Shown: positions 45,310 through 56,367 of the stretch, piece by piece
Position numbering within the stretch: the first letter of the stretch is position 1
Layout of the letters: every line of letters starts with the position of its first letter
Assembly (NCBI RefSeq): GCF_003846175.1
Contig: NZ_ML123049.1
Span: forward strand, 337,019-401,018
Direction: 5' to 3'
Length of the DNA: 64,000 nt
Origin: Streptomyces sp. ADI95-17
Lineage (GTDB): Bacteria; Actinomycetota; Actinomycetes; Streptomycetales; Streptomycetaceae
Notes under the pieces: model-generated
Seen by the model: the letters and a program-made list of their open reading frames with translations, nothing else
What the model was told of the DNA's origin: nothing
Database searches by the model: none
Made by a program: the position numbers and the translations under genes

Positions 45310-46095
45310 GTGTCCGCTACGCCCGTGCTGGCGTTGCGCGGAATCTCCAAGCGGTTCGGCGCCGTCCAGGCGCTCACCGATGTGGACCTGGAGATTCGCT
45401 CCGGCGAAGTGGTCGCCCTGGTCGGCGACAACGGCGCCGGCAAGTCGACCCTCGTCAAGACCATTTCGGGTGTCCACCCGATCGACGAAGGCACCATCGA
45501 GTGGGAGGGCGCACCGGTCCGCATCAACCGGCCGAACGACGCCCAGGAGCTCGGAGTCGCCACCGTCTACCAGGACTTGGCGCTCTGCGACAACCTCGAT
45601 GTGGTCGCCAACCTCTTCCTCGGCAGCGAACTGCGCAAGGCCTCCGTCCTCGACGAGATCGGGATGGAGAAGCGTGCCAAGGAACTGCTCGACACGCTGT
45701 CCATCCGGATTCCCAGCGTCCGTATCCCGGTCGCCTCGCTCTCCGGCGGTCAGCGCCAGGTCGTGGCCATCGCCCGCGCCCTGATCGGTGACCCCAAGGT
45801 CGTCATCCTCGACGAGCCGACCGCCGCCCTCGGCGTCGAGCAGACCGCCCAGGTCCTCGACCTCGTCGAGCGGCTGCGCGAGCGCGGCCACGGCGTCATC
45901 CTCATCAGCCACAACATGGCCGATGTGCGCGCCGTCGCCGACAAGGTGGCGGTGCTGCGGCTGGGCCGCAACAACGGAGTCTTCGACGTGGCGACCACGT
46001 CCCACGAGGAGATCATCTCCGCGATCACCGGTGCCACCGACAATGCCGTCACGCGCCGTCAGGCACGCACAGCCACGAAGGAGGACGCGAAGTGA
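45310..46095 (+). CDS. xylG: Xylose ABC transporter ATP-binding protein
   Basis: 261 residues, one ABC domain: Walker A GDNGAGKST, Q-loop TVYQDLALCDN, signature LSGGQRQ, Walker B VVILDEP, H-loop ISHN. Most xylose/ribose ATPases are two-domain proteins; this single-domain form is usual in actinobacterial XylG-like systems. GTG at 45310 is preferred to ATG 45301 because GAAGGAG overlaps the latter. The TGA overlaps the next GTG. Confidence 0.92.
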   Translation: MSATPVLALRGISKRFGAVQALTDVDLEIRSGEVVALVGDNGAGKSTLVKTISGVHPIDEGTIEWEGAPVRINRPNDAQELGVATVYQDLALCDNLDVVANLFLGSELRKASVLDEIGMEKRAKELLDTLSIRIPSVRIPVASLSGGQRQVVAIARALIGDPKVVILDEPTAALGVEQTAQVLDLVERLRERGHGVILISHNMADVRAVADKVAVLRLGRNNGVFDVATTSHEEIISAITGATDNAVTRRQARTATKEDAK

Positions 46096-47420
46096 GCGAC
46101 CTCGCCAAGACCCCCGGGACCCCCACCGAGGAGTCCGCCACCGAGAAGTCCGCCGCGGCGGTACCGGAGGCCGGGCCGTCGGCGGCCCCCGCCCCCGCGA
46201 TCGACCCGCGCCTGCTCGTCCGCGAGGAGGGCTTCAAGGGCTACTGGTCCGAGTTCACCCGCAAGGTGCGCGGCGGCGAGCTCGGCTCCCTGCCGGTCCT
46301 GGTCGGCCTGATCGTCATCGCGGTCGTCTTCCAGTTCCAGAACAGCAACTTCCTCTCCGCCAGCTCCATCGCCAACGTCGCCGTCTACAGCTCCGGCCTC
46401 GGCATCATGGCGGTCGGCATCGTCTTCGTGCTGCTGCTCGGCGAGATCGACCTGTCCGTCGGCTCGGTCGCCGGTGTCGGTGCGGCCGTCTGGGCCGTGC
46501 TCAGCGTCAACCACGGCTGGAACGACTGGACGGCGGTGCTCGTCGCGGTGCTCTCCGGCATGGTGCTCGGCGCGCTGCACGGCTTCTTCTTCGCCAAGAT
46601 CGGGGTACCGGCCTTCGTCGTCACCCTGGCCGGCTTCCTCGGCTGGAGCGGTCTGCAGGAGTGGATGATGGGCGGTGAGGGCTCGATCAACACACCGTCC
46701 GGCAGCATCGTCGAGAACCTCACCAACTACTTCTTCGAGGACAAGGCCGTCGCGTACGGTGTCGCGCTGGTCGCCGTCCTCGCCTATGCCGCCTCGCTCC
46801 TGATGGACAGCCGGCGCCGCGGGGCCGCGGGCCTGCCCGCCCGCCCCACCACCGAGGTCCTGCTCCGCACGGGCATCGTCGCGGTCCTCTGCTTCGCCGT
46901 CGCGTACGTCCTGAACGAGCCCTCCGGCGCCCGCGGCCTGCCGCTGGCCCTGGTGATCTTTCTCGCCGTGCTGGTCGTCGCGGACTTCGTGGCCCGCCGG
47001 ACCACCTTCGGCCGCCAGGTCTTCGCGGTCGGTGGCAACCCGGAGGCGGCACGCCGCGCCGGTATCGACGTCGACCGGATCCGGATCATCGTCTTCGCGC
47101 TCTCCGGAATGCTGGGCGCCTTCGGCGGTCTGTTCATCGCCAGCCTCTCCGGCGGTGCCACCAAGAGCGTCGGCGGCGGCAACACCCTGATGCTGGTCAT
47201 CGCGGCCGCCGTCATCGGCGGCACCAGCCTCTTCGGCGGCCGGGGCAAGGTCTGGTCGGCGCTGCTCGGCATGATCGTGATCCAGTCGATCCAGCAGGGC
47301 CTGAACATGATCGGGATGGCCAACGCCATCCAGTACATGATCACCGGCGCGGTGCTGCTGGCCGCCGTGGTCATCGACTCGGTCTCCCGCCGTACGCAGA
47401 AGACCGCGGGCCGCGCGTAG
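46092..47420 (+). CDS. xylH: Xylose ABC transporter permease
   Basis: 442 residues. A ~45-residue Ala/Glu/Pro-rich cytoplasmic leader is followed by about ten hydrophobic segments typical of the XylH/RbsC family, including LLGEIDLSVGSVAG and the AVGGNPEAARRAGI coupling loop. GTG at 46092 overlaps the xylG stop (GTGA). Completes the xylFGH importer. A terminator follows 43 bp later. Confidence 0.93.
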   Translation: MSDLAKTPGTPTEESATEKSAAAVPEAGPSAAPAPAIDPRLLVREEGFKGYWSEFTRKVRGGELGSLPVLVGLIVIAVVFQFQNSNFLSASSIANVAVYSSGLGIMAVGIVFVLLLGEIDLSVGSVAGVGAAVWAVLSVNHGWNDWTAVLVAVLSGMVLGALHGFFFAKIGVPAFVVTLAGFLGWSGLQEWMMGGEGSINTPSGSIVENLTNYFFEDKAVAYGVALVAVLAYAASLLMDSRRRGAAGLPARPTTEVLLRTGIVAVLCFAVAYVLNEPSGARGLPLALVIFLAVLVVADFVARRTTFGRQVFAVGGNPEAARRAGIDVDRIRIIVFALSGMLGAFGGLFIASLSGGATKSVGGGNTLMLVIAAAVIGGTSLFGGRGKVWSALLGMIVIQSIQQGLNMIGMANAIQYMITGAVLLAAVVIDSVSRRTQKTAGRA

Positions 47421-47462
47421 GAAGCCTCGCGCGGGACCCCCGATATCACACCCGCACCAGAC

Positions 47463-47500
47463 AGTGCCCGGCGCCCTCGACGGGGTGCCGGGCACTGTCC
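47463..47500 (+). terminator. xylFGH terminator
   Basis: 16-bp stem with one wobble (47463-47478 with 47485-47500) and a 6-nt loop. Confidence 0.88.
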
Positions 47501-47627
47501 GGTGCGGGGCGCGGGGTGTGACAGCACTCTCCCCGTACTGTCCCCGCCCGATGCCCGCGACGGCGGACGGAACATTAGACTCATCGGATCGGCATGCTCG
47601 ACCAGCTCAATACGCAAGGAGGCACGG

Positions 47628-49556
47628 GTGGCTCTGCTGACCCGCATCGGTGGACCGCGTGACCTGGACCGGCTCACTCCCGAGCAGCTGGACCAGCTCG
47701 CCGAAGAGATCCGGACCTTCCTGGTCGACGCCGTATCGAAGACCGGCGGCCACCTCGGCCCCAACCTGGGTGTGGTCGAGCTGACCATCGCCCTGCACCG
47801 GGTCTTCGAGTCGCCGAAGGACAAGGTCCTCTGGGACACCGGCCACCAGAGCTATGTGCACAAGCTCCTCACCGGCCGGCAGGACTTCTCGAAGCTCAAG
47901 AGCAAGGGCGGCCTCTCCGGCTATCCCTCCCGCGCCGAGTCCGAGCACGACGTCATCGAGAACTCGCACGCCTCCACGGTCCTCGGCTGGGCCGACGGCC
48001 TCGCCAAGGCCAACGAGGTGCTGGGCAAGGACGACCACGTCGTCGCGGTCATCGGTGACGGCGCACTCACCGGCGGCATGGCCTGGGAGGCGCTGAACAA
48101 CATCGCCGCCGCCAAGGACCGCCCGCTCGTCATCGTCGTCAACGACAACGAGCGCTCCTACGCGCCGACCATCGGCGGCCTCGCCAACCACCTCGCGACG
48201 CTGCGCACCACCGACGGCTACGAGCGTTTCCTGGCCCGCGGCAAGGACCTCCTGGAGCGAACCCCCGTCGTCGGGAAGCCGCTGTACGAGACGCTGCACG
48301 GCGCCAAGAAGGGGCTGAAGGACTTCATCGCCCCGCAGGGCATGTTCGAGGACCTCGGCCTGAAGTACGTCGGCCCGATCGACGGTCACGACATCGAGGC
48401 CCTGGAGTCCGCGCTCCAGCGCGCCAAGCGCTTCGGCGGACCCGTCATCGTGCACTGCCTCACCGAGAAGGGCCGCGGCTACACCCCCGCCCTGCTCGAC
48501 GAGGCGGACCGCTTCCACGCCGTCGGCAAGATCCACCCCGACACCGGCCTCCCGGTCGCCACCTCCGGCCTCGACTGGACCTCCGTCTTCGGCGAGGAGA
48601 TGGTCAAGCTCGGCAAGGAGCGCGAGGACATCGTCGCGATCACCGCGGCCATGCTCCAGCCGGTCGGCCTGACCAAGTTCGAGAAGGCGTTCCCGGACCG
48701 GATCTACGACGTCGGCATCGCCGAGCAGCACGGCGCGGTCTCCGCGGCCGGCCTCGCCACCGGCGGACTGCACCCGGTCTTCGCGGTGTACGCCACCTTC
48801 CTCAACCGCGCCTTCGACCAGGTCCTGATGGACGTCGCGCTGCACAAGTGCGGTGTGACCTTCGTCCTGGACCGGGCCGGAGTCACCGGTACCGACGGCG
48901 CCTCGCACAACGGCATGTGGGACATGTCGATCCTGCAGTGCGTGCCCACCCTCCGGATCGCCGCCCCGCGCGACGCCGACCAGGTCCGCGCCCAGCTCCG
49001 CGAGGCCGTCGAGGTCGACGACGCACCGACCGTGGTCCGCTTCTCCAAGGGCGCGGTCGGCCCGGCGGTCAAGGCCGTCGGCAGGGTCGGCGGCATGGAC
49101 GTGCTGCGCGAGCCCGGCACCACCCGTCCCGACGTACTGCTGGTCTCCGTCGGCGCGCTCGCCCCGATGTGCCTGGAGATCGCCGAGCTGCTGGAGGCCC
49201 AGGGCATCTCGACGACCGTCGTCGACCCGCGCTGGGTCAAGCCCGTCGACGAGGCCATGGCCCCGCTCGCCGAGCAGCACCGGGTCGTCGTCACCGTCGA
49301 GGACAACAGCCGGGCCGGCGGCGTCGGTTCCGCCGTGGCCCAGGCACTGCGCGACGCCGGTGTCGACGTACCGCTGCGCGACTTCGGCATCCCGCCCCGC
49401 TTCCTCGACCACGCCTCCCGCAAGGAGGTCATGGCCGAGATCGGGCTGACCGCGCCGGACATCGCCCGCCAGGTCACCGGCCTGGTCGCCAAGCTGGACG
49501 GCCGCTTCGAGAGCGACGCAGACAGCCGCTCAGTGATCGAGCCCGCCCGCGACTGA
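47628..49556 (+). CDS. dxs: 1-deoxy-D-xylulose-5-phosphate synthase
   Basis: 642 residues, the usual DXS length. Thiamine-diphosphate domain motif GDGALTGGMAWEALNN (about residues 143-158) and the catalytic EQHGAVSAAGLATGG (about 365-379) are present, with the C-terminal transketolase domain (VEDNSRAGGVGSAV). It condenses pyruvate and glyceraldehyde-3-phosphate in the first step of the MEP isoprenoid pathway. GTG at 47628 follows AAGGAGG by 5 nt. Corresponds by gene order to one of the two dxs genes of S. coelicolor (SCO6013). Confidence 0.96.
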   Translation: MALLTRIGGPRDLDRLTPEQLDQLAEEIRTFLVDAVSKTGGHLGPNLGVVELTIALHRVFESPKDKVLWDTGHQSYVHKLLTGRQDFSKLKSKGGLSGYPSRAESEHDVIENSHASTVLGWADGLAKANEVLGKDDHVVAVIGDGALTGGMAWEALNNIAAAKDRPLVIVVNDNERSYAPTIGGLANHLATLRTTDGYERFLARGKDLLERTPVVGKPLYETLHGAKKGLKDFIAPQGMFEDLGLKYVGPIDGHDIEALESALQRAKRFGGPVIVHCLTEKGRGYTPALLDEADRFHAVGKIHPDTGLPVATSGLDWTSVFGEEMVKLGKEREDIVAITAAMLQPVGLTKFEKAFPDRIYDVGIAEQHGAVSAAGLATGGLHPVFAVYATFLNRAFDQVLMDVALHKCGVTFVLDRAGVTGTDGASHNGMWDMSILQCVPTLRIAAPRDADQVRAQLREAVEVDDAPTVVRFSKGAVGPAVKAVGRVGGMDVLREPGTTRPDVLLVSVGALAPMCLEIAELLEAQGISTTVVDPRWVKPVDEAMAPLAEQHRVVVTVEDNSRAGGVGSAVAQALRDAGVDVPLRDFGIPPRFLDHASRKEVMAEIGLTAPDIARQVTGLVAKLDGRFESDADSRSVIEPARD

Positions 49557-49580
49557 CGCGAGCGGACACCGGTACGGCCG

Positions 49581-49625
49581 ATGGGCCGGTCGGGTCGCCC
49601 TGTACGGGTGGTCCGACCGGCCCAT
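49581..49625 (+). terminator. dxs terminator
   Basis: 13-bp perfect stem (49581-49593 with 49613-49625) and a 19-nt loop, 24 bp after the dxs stop. Confidence 0.8.
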
Positions 49626-49711
49626 TCGCGTGAAATCGCCCGGTGCGCAACGGTGTGCCGCCGGAGCGGTCCCAATCATGGCGTACACGACGAGTGCGTG
49701 GAGGTACGCCG

Positions 49712-51226
<1,515 letters not shown>

Positions 51227-51230
51227 ACGG

Positions 51231-51263
51231 GCCGGTGCGCGACTGGGTGCCGGGCGCACCGGC
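51231..51263. terminator. Bidirectional terminator
   Basis: 10-bp perfect stem (51231-51240 with 51254-51263), 13-nt loop, between the convergent permease and LCP genes. Confidence 0.75.
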
Positions 51264-51275
51264 CGTTCCCCGTCG

Positions 51276-52382
51276 TCAGCCGCCGGTGGCGGGGGACTTC
51301 TTCGCGGACTCCGGGATCGTGCCGTCCTTGCGGATGGCCTTCCAGAGATCGCCGGCCTGCGGCTCGGCCGCCACCACCCGGTTGCGGTCCTGCTTGTCGT
51401 ACGCCACCGGAAGCATGATCGTTTCCATGTTGCCCGGGTCCACGCCGTTCATCGAACGCCCGAACTCCGCGAGGGACTTGAGCGAGGCGAGCCCCGCGTC
51501 GGTGGTCAGTGACCTGGTCGCCGAGCTGGCGATCCGGTACGACTTGGTCGGACTGCTCAGCAGGTCCTGCGACTTGACCTCGCTCAGCAGGGCGAGCAGG
51601 AACTGCTGCTGGAGCCCGATCCGGCCGAGGTCGCTGCCGTCCCCGATGCCGTGGCGCGTACGGACGTAGGCGAGGGACTCGGTGCCGTCGAGTTTGTGCG
51701 GGCCCTTGGTGAGGTCGAGGCCGGAGGACTTGTCGTGGATGTCCTGCGGGACATCGACGGTGACGCCCCCGATGGCGTCCACCAGGTCCTTGAACCCGGC
51801 GAAGTTGATCTCCAGGTAGTGGTCGATCCGGACCTCGGACATCTTCTCGACGGTCTTGACCACACAGGCCGGACCGACCTGCGAGTAGACGGAGTTGAAC
51901 ATCACGCGGTTCGCCGACGGCACCGTCGAGCCGTCCGCCTTGGTGCACTCGGGCCGGGTGACCAGGGTGTCGCGGGGTATGGAGACGGCGACCGCCCTGG
52001 AGCGGCCCTCGGGAATGTGCACCACCATCGCGGTGTCGGACCGGGCGCCGCTGACGTCACCGCCGCCGCCCAGCTCCTTGTTCTCGGCACCGGCCCGCGA
52101 GTCGGAGCCGAGCACCAGCAGGTTCTGGCCGCTGGTCGGCAGTCTCTCGGGACGGTCCTCACCGAGCGCCTTGTCGATGTCCACGCCCTGGATGTTCCCG
52201 TCGAGGCGGCTGTAGAGCCAGTAGACGGTGCCGCCGCCGGCGAGCAGCAGGACGAGCAGGGCGCAGAGGGTGATCTTGAGGCCGCGGCGGCGCTTGCGAG
52301 GGGTTCCCCGCTGCTTCCGTCCGCCGCTGCGGGAGGCCGAACGACCCTCGCGGGTGCCCTGTGACATGCCGTCGTGGCTCAT
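51276..52382 (-). CDS. LytR-CpsA-Psr (LCP) family glycopolymer ligase
   Basis: 368 residues. A basic cytoplasmic tail with KQRGTPRKRRRG leads to one membrane helix (ITLCALLVLLLAGGGTVYWLY), followed by the LCP domain: LVLGSDSRAG, SIPRDTLV, and YVRTRHGIGDGSDLGRIGLQQ with the Arg residues that bind the polyprenyl pyrophosphate. LCP enzymes attach lipid-linked glycopolymers to peptidoglycan. Its place beside the teichoic-acid-like genes suggests it anchors their product. ATG at 52382 has GAGGACT upstream. Confidence 0.92.
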   Translation of the reverse strand: MSHDGMSQGTREGRSASRSGGRKQRGTPRKRRRGLKITLCALLVLLLAGGGTVYWLYSRLDGNIQGVDIDKALGEDRPERLPTSGQNLLVLGSDSRAGAENKELGGGGDVSGARSDTAMVVHIPEGRSRAVAVSIPRDTLVTRPECTKADGSTVPSANRVMFNSVYSQVGPACVVKTVEKMSEVRIDHYLEINFAGFKDLVDAIGGVTVDVPQDIHDKSSGLDLTKGPHKLDGTESLAYVRTRHGIGDGSDLGRIGLQQQFLLALLSEVKSQDLLSSPTKSYRIASSATRSLTTDAGLASLKSLAEFGRSMNGVDPGNMETIMLPVAYDKQDRNRVVAAEPQAGDLWKAIRKDGTIPESAKKSPATGG

Positions 52383-52553
52383 CGTGGTCGAGTCCTCAAA
52401 TCTCGTGGCCCGGGGCGGGCCGTGGAGTGCGTGGGACTCGGGTGGGGGGGGTGCGGCCGGTCCGTGCGTGCATGGCTGAGCGTGCACTATAGAACAGAGG
52501 ATCGTGCGAATGGGTGTTTTGGCCCCCGGAATCATGATCTGTGCAGCTCGAAC

Positions 52554-52559
52554 TACTAT
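52554..52559 (+). promoter_or_regulatory. -10 element of galE-like gene; leaderless start predicted
   Basis: TACTAT ends 6 bp before the A of the ATG at 52566, so transcription should begin at or next to the start codon. No Shine-Dalgarno is present. The -35 is weak. Confidence 0.5.
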
Positions 52560-52565
52560 TCGTTC

Positions 52566-53576
52566 ATGACTTGGTTGATCACGGGTGGGGCGGGCTTCAT
52601 CGGGGCGCACGTCGTCCGCGCTATGCGCGAGGCCGGCGAATCGGTCGCCGTGTACGACGACCTCTCCACGGGCGACCGCTCGCGCCTGCCTGCGGACGTC
52701 CCGTTCATCCAGGGCTCGACGCTCGACGCGGACCGTCTGCGGCACGCCTTCACGGAGTTCCCGGTGCGCGGGGTGGTCCACCTCGCCGCGAAGAAGCAGG
52801 TGGCGGAGTCCGTCGAGCGCCCGCTGTTCTACTACCGGGAGAACGTGCAGGGCCTGCGGACCCTGCTGGAGGCCGCCGCCGACAACGCGGTACGGGCGTT
52901 CCTCTTCTCGTCGTCGGCGGCCGTCTACGGCATGCCCGACGTACCGCTCGTCACGGAGTCGACCCCGTGCGCCCCGATCAACCCGTACGGCGAGACCAAG
53001 CTGACGGGCGAGTGGATGGTGCGTGCCGCCGGGAAGGCGCACGGCATCGCCACCGCCTCGATGCGGTACTTCAACGTGGCAGGCGCGGCCACCCCGGCCC
53101 TCGCCGACACCGGTGTCTACAACCTGGTGCCCATGGTCTTCGAGAAGCTGACGCAGGGGGCGGCCCCGGTGGTATTCGGCGACGACTACGACACCGCGGA
53201 CGGCACCTGCGTACGCGACTTCATCCACGTCGACGACATCGCCTCGGCGCATCTCGCCGCGGCGCGGGCCCTCCTCGGCCGGGAGCCGGGCACCGACCTG
53301 ACCGTCAACATCGGCCGGGGCGAGGGCGTCTCGGTGCGCGAGATGATCGAACTGATCGGTGAGGTGACGGGGTACGGGGCCGACGCGGCCCCGGTCTCGG
53401 CGCCGCGCAGGGCGGGAGATCCGGCCAGGGTGGTCGCCTCGGCCGACCGGATCCGTGCCGAGCTGGGCTGGTCCGCCCGGCACGACGCCCGCGAGATGGT
53501 CGCCTCCGCGTGGGAGGGCTGGTGCCTCGGGCACCCCGCGGCGCGCCGTCCGGCTGGTGCCGCGGGCTCGGCCTGA
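52566..53576 (+). CDS. galE: NAD-dependent epimerase, UDP-glucose 4-epimerase type
   Basis: 336 residues, extended short-chain dehydrogenase. N-terminal WLITGGAGFIGAHVV binds NAD; the catalytic Tyr-Lys pair is in INPYGETK, the Ser in FSSSAAVYG, and MRYFNVAGA and VRDFIHVDD are GalE hallmarks. Interconverts UDP-Glc/UDP-Gal or N-acetyl forms. ATG at 52566 starts the protein directly with the Rossmann strand; upstream in-frame codons are rejected. It probably supplies sugar nucleotides to the wall-polymer genes that follow. Exact sugar is not decided by sequence. Confidence 0.92.
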   Translation: MTWLITGGAGFIGAHVVRAMREAGESVAVYDDLSTGDRSRLPADVPFIQGSTLDADRLRHAFTEFPVRGVVHLAAKKQVAESVERPLFYYRENVQGLRTLLEAAADNAVRAFLFSSSAAVYGMPDVPLVTESTPCAPINPYGETKLTGEWMVRAAGKAHGIATASMRYFNVAGAATPALADTGVYNLVPMVFEKLTQGAAPVVFGDDYDTADGTCVRDFIHVDDIASAHLAAARALLGREPGTDLTVNIGRGEGVSVREMIELIGEVTGYGADAAPVSAPRRAGDPARVVASADRIRAELGWSARHDAREMVASAWEGWCLGHPAARRPAGAAGSA

Positions 53577-53593
53577 GCATGCCATGGCTTGTT

Positions 53594-53599
53594 TATGAT
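53594..53599 (+). promoter_or_regulatory. Candidate -10 before beta-propeller genes
   Basis: TATGAT, a near-consensus -10, 60 bp before the ATG at 53660. No clear -35. Confidence 0.3.
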
Positions 53600-53659
53600 G
53601 TCTCGATCCAGCGCCTGTGACCTGCACGGGCCTGCTCACAGGGAGGGTGACGAACAGCG

Positions 53660-54766
53660 ATGCGCAGCGCCTCCCCACGTGAAGCGAAGCAGCGTGACGA
53701 GCCCGTCGCGGAGGCTTCCGCGCGGCTCGACCGAGTCCTCGGCGGCCCCTGGCTGCTGACCGGACACGACGGCAGGCTGACCGCGTACGTCCACGTCGAG
53801 GGCGCCGTACTGCGCTGGACCGAGTCCGCTCCCGGCGGCCCGCGGTGGACCGGGCCGGACGTCCTGCCGGCGAAGGACATCGAACGGCTCACCGTGGTGC
53901 AGGGGCAGAATCGTTACGCCCATCTGCTGGGGCGCCGGGTCCGGCCGCGCGCCGACGGCTGGACGAACGTGGACGTCATGTACGCCACGCAGTACCAGAC
54001 GGGCCGCCCGATGACGCAGTGGCGCTCGCTGGGCAACCCGTTCAAGGAGATCGACAAGGCGGTCGAGACCGGCGTCCCGGCCGCCGCCGTCGCCGCCGAC
54101 GGAGCGCTGTACGTCTGTGTCCCGACCGGACCGGGCGGCGTCGCCCTGCGCCGCGAGGACAAGCGCGGCCGGTGGGAGGCCTGGGCGCAGCTCCAGGTCT
54201 CCGGCGGCACCGACGGGCCGGTGCCCGCGGCGACCTCGTCGGGCCTGGTGGAGGTCCTCGTCCCCACCCGCACCGCCGCGCTGCGGCTCCGGCAGCCGGA
54301 GCCGGGCGGCGACCTGGCGCGCGGATACGACGTGGCGGTGCCCCCGCTGCCCGGATCGGTGACCGCGCTGGAGACCGCGCCGGGCCGGCTGACGTACTAC
54401 CTGACCGATGCGCGGGGGACCGGTGTCGTCGCGGTCCGGGAGGGCAGCTGGCCCGTACCGCTGGGCGGCAACCCCGCAGACGGCCGCGTCGCCGCCGTCC
54501 GGACGACGGTCGACGGCTTCGACTGCACGGTACTCGCGGTCCGCGGGGCCGACGGGACGGTCCACCTCGGAGTCTGCGCGACCGAGGGCGAGCAGGCCGG
54601 CTTCTGGTGGACCGGCACGGGAACGAGCTGTGCCGGAGATCCGGCCCTTGCCGCCGACGGCCGCGGAAGAGCCGTCGTGGCGGCCCTCGGCGCCGACGGC
54701 GCACTGGTCGTCGCACGCCAGGAGGACGGCCAGGGGCTGACCCTCGGCGGCTGGAGCCGGGTATGA
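53660..54766 (+). CDS. Beta-propeller-like protein 1
   Basis: 368 residues with no signal peptide or membrane helix. Repeating units of ~45-50 residues with Gly-Asp-Gly and Trp positions (LTGHDGRLTAYVHVEGAVLRW, VDGALYVCVPTGPGGV-like) suggest a tectonin/sialidase-type beta-propeller. The segment ATQYQTGRPMTQWRSLGNP recurs in the next gene as ATQYRTGHPLTPWHSLGSP, so the two are paralogous over this domain. Its TGA overlaps the next ATG (ATGA). Possibly a carbohydrate-binding accessory of the glycopolymer locus; function unknown. Confidence 0.7.
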   Translation: MRSASPREAKQRDEPVAEASARLDRVLGGPWLLTGHDGRLTAYVHVEGAVLRWTESAPGGPRWTGPDVLPAKDIERLTVVQGQNRYAHLLGRRVRPRADGWTNVDVMYATQYQTGRPMTQWRSLGNPFKEIDKAVETGVPAAAVAADGALYVCVPTGPGGVALRREDKRGRWEAWAQLQVSGGTDGPVPAATSSGLVEVLVPTRTAALRLRQPEPGGDLARGYDVAVPPLPGSVTALETAPGRLTYYLTDARGTGVVAVREGSWPVPLGGNPADGRVAAVRTTVDGFDCTVLAVRGADGTVHLGVCATEGEQAGFWWTGTGTSCAGDPALAADGRGRAVVAALGADGALVVARQEDGQGLTLGGWSRV

Positions 54767-56298
54767 GCACCGCGGGTCCGGCCCGGCGGGTGACGATCGT
54801 CGCCGCACGCCATCGCGAGGCGGTGGCACTCGTCGCGGCGGAGGGGCCCGGCGCGGAGCTGAGCGTTCTCTGCGTCGAGGAGGACGGCAAGGACGGCCGG
54901 GCGGCACTGGACCGCGCGCTCGCCGACGCGGAGCGGCGCGGCTGCCGGGTCGCCGGAGCGCCCCGGACCGTCGGCGCGCCGGACGGCGGCGGCCACGCCG
55001 CGCTGCTCCGGGAACTGCGCACACTGAAGCCGCAGCGGGTACGCCTGGCGGACCCCGACCCGGCGCATGTGTCGTACGACGAGGAGCGCGAACTCCCCGT
55101 CCACGACGAGCCGGCCGAGAACGCCGACGCCGCGCTCGCCGCGCTGGCCGCGGTCCGCGAACACCAGCTGGAATCGGGCACCCCGGTCTTCGTCGACTGC
55201 CACCGGGCCGGCGCGGACGCACGGCCCGACGGTGCTTCGCAGCCGCGCTACCCGCACCCGGCGCACTGGCTGACCGAGGGATTCGACGGCAGGCTCTCCG
55301 CCTTCCTGCCCTCCGCCGCGGGCGTCGTGCGCTGGACGCAGCGCGAACCGGGCGGCACGGCCTGGCAGGGACCGGAACTCCTCCCCGGCCCGCGGCTGAT
55401 GCCCGGCCTCCGGGTGGTCCGGGACACGCACGGCTTCCCGCACCTGTTCGCCCTCCGCAGGATCCCGCTCAAGGACGGCGGCGACGACATCGCGGTGGTG
55501 CGGGCCACCCAGTACCGCACCGGGCACCCGCTCACCCCGTGGCACTCCCTGGGCAGCCCGAACTCCGGCAACCGGCACCGCAGCCGGGAGGTCGGCTTCC
55601 CGGCTGCCGCCTTCGACGGCACGGGCGGCCTCTTCGTCTTCGTACGCAACTTCGGGCACAGCGTGAGCTACCGGCACCAGGGGGCCGACGGCACCTGGAC
55701 CCCCTGGCAGCACCTGCGCGGTGTCCGCGTGGCCGACGAGCTCGTCACGGTGACCACGGCCGGGGGCGAGGCCGAACTCTTCGCCCGCGCCCGGGACTCC
55801 GCCGCCGTGCTGCGCTGGTACCGCTCGGGGCCCGACGGTGCCTGGACCGAGGACCGGACGGTGCCGTTCTCGCCGCGCCCGGGATCGCTGGCGGCCGGGC
55901 CCGAACCCGGGACGGTTCTCTTCCGCGACCTGCGGACCAATGAGCCCTGCGTGTGGTGGCCCGGCGCGACGGGCCCGGTGCCGCTCGGCGGCGCCGACGA
56001 GGGCGCGGGCCCCGTCACCGGGGTCCGGGGCGTCGAGGCGGACGGCTGGCCGTACTCCCTGCTGGTCCGGTCCGGCCCCGGCGGTGCCTGCGCCGTGGGG
56101 GTGCACGCCGAGGGGCGGGCGGACGCGGGCGTGTGGTGGAACGCCCTTCCGGCGGATGCGGCTGTGATGCCCGCAGCTGTCCGGGATCGTGCGGGTGTGG
56201 TCACCTTGGCGACGCTCACAGCCGGATCACAGTTGGGACTCGCTCACCGGGAGTCACCGTCGGACGGGTTCGAATTCGGTCACTGGTACACAGTGTGA
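54763..56298 (+). CDS. Beta-propeller-like protein 2 with degenerate PIG-L-like N-terminus
   Basis: 511 residues. Residues ~1-155 (VTIVAARHREAVALVAAEGP, then ELRTLKPQRVRLADPDPAHVSY) are reminiscent of the LmbE/PIG-L deacetylase fold, but the zinc motif A-H-P-D-D-E is not seen, so it is probably not a working deacetylase. Residues ~165-511 are a beta-propeller paralogous to the preceding protein. ATG overlaps its stop. No signal peptide, so a cytoplasmic place is expected unless secreted by another route. The domain assignment is tentative. Confidence 0.65.
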   Translation: MSTAGPARRVTIVAARHREAVALVAAEGPGAELSVLCVEEDGKDGRAALDRALADAERRGCRVAGAPRTVGAPDGGGHAALLRELRTLKPQRVRLADPDPAHVSYDEERELPVHDEPAENADAALAALAAVREHQLESGTPVFVDCHRAGADARPDGASQPRYPHPAHWLTEGFDGRLSAFLPSAAGVVRWTQREPGGTAWQGPELLPGPRLMPGLRVVRDTHGFPHLFALRRIPLKDGGDDIAVVRATQYRTGHPLTPWHSLGSPNSGNRHRSREVGFPAAAFDGTGGLFVFVRNFGHSVSYRHQGADGTWTPWQHLRGVRVADELVTVTTAGGEAELFARARDSAAVLRWYRSGPDGAWTEDRTVPFSPRPGSLAAGPEPGTVLFRDLRTNEPCVWWPGATGPVPLGGADEGAGPVTGVRGVEADGWPYSLLVRSGPGGACAVGVHAEGRADAGVWWNALPADAAVMPAAVRDRAGVVTLATLTAGSQLGLAHRESPSDGFEFGHWYTV

Positions 56299-56367
56299 CG
56301 ATTTACCACCCCTGATGATCTTTTTTGCCACTCGGTTGGCCGAAACCTGTTTAGTTTTTGATAAAGT

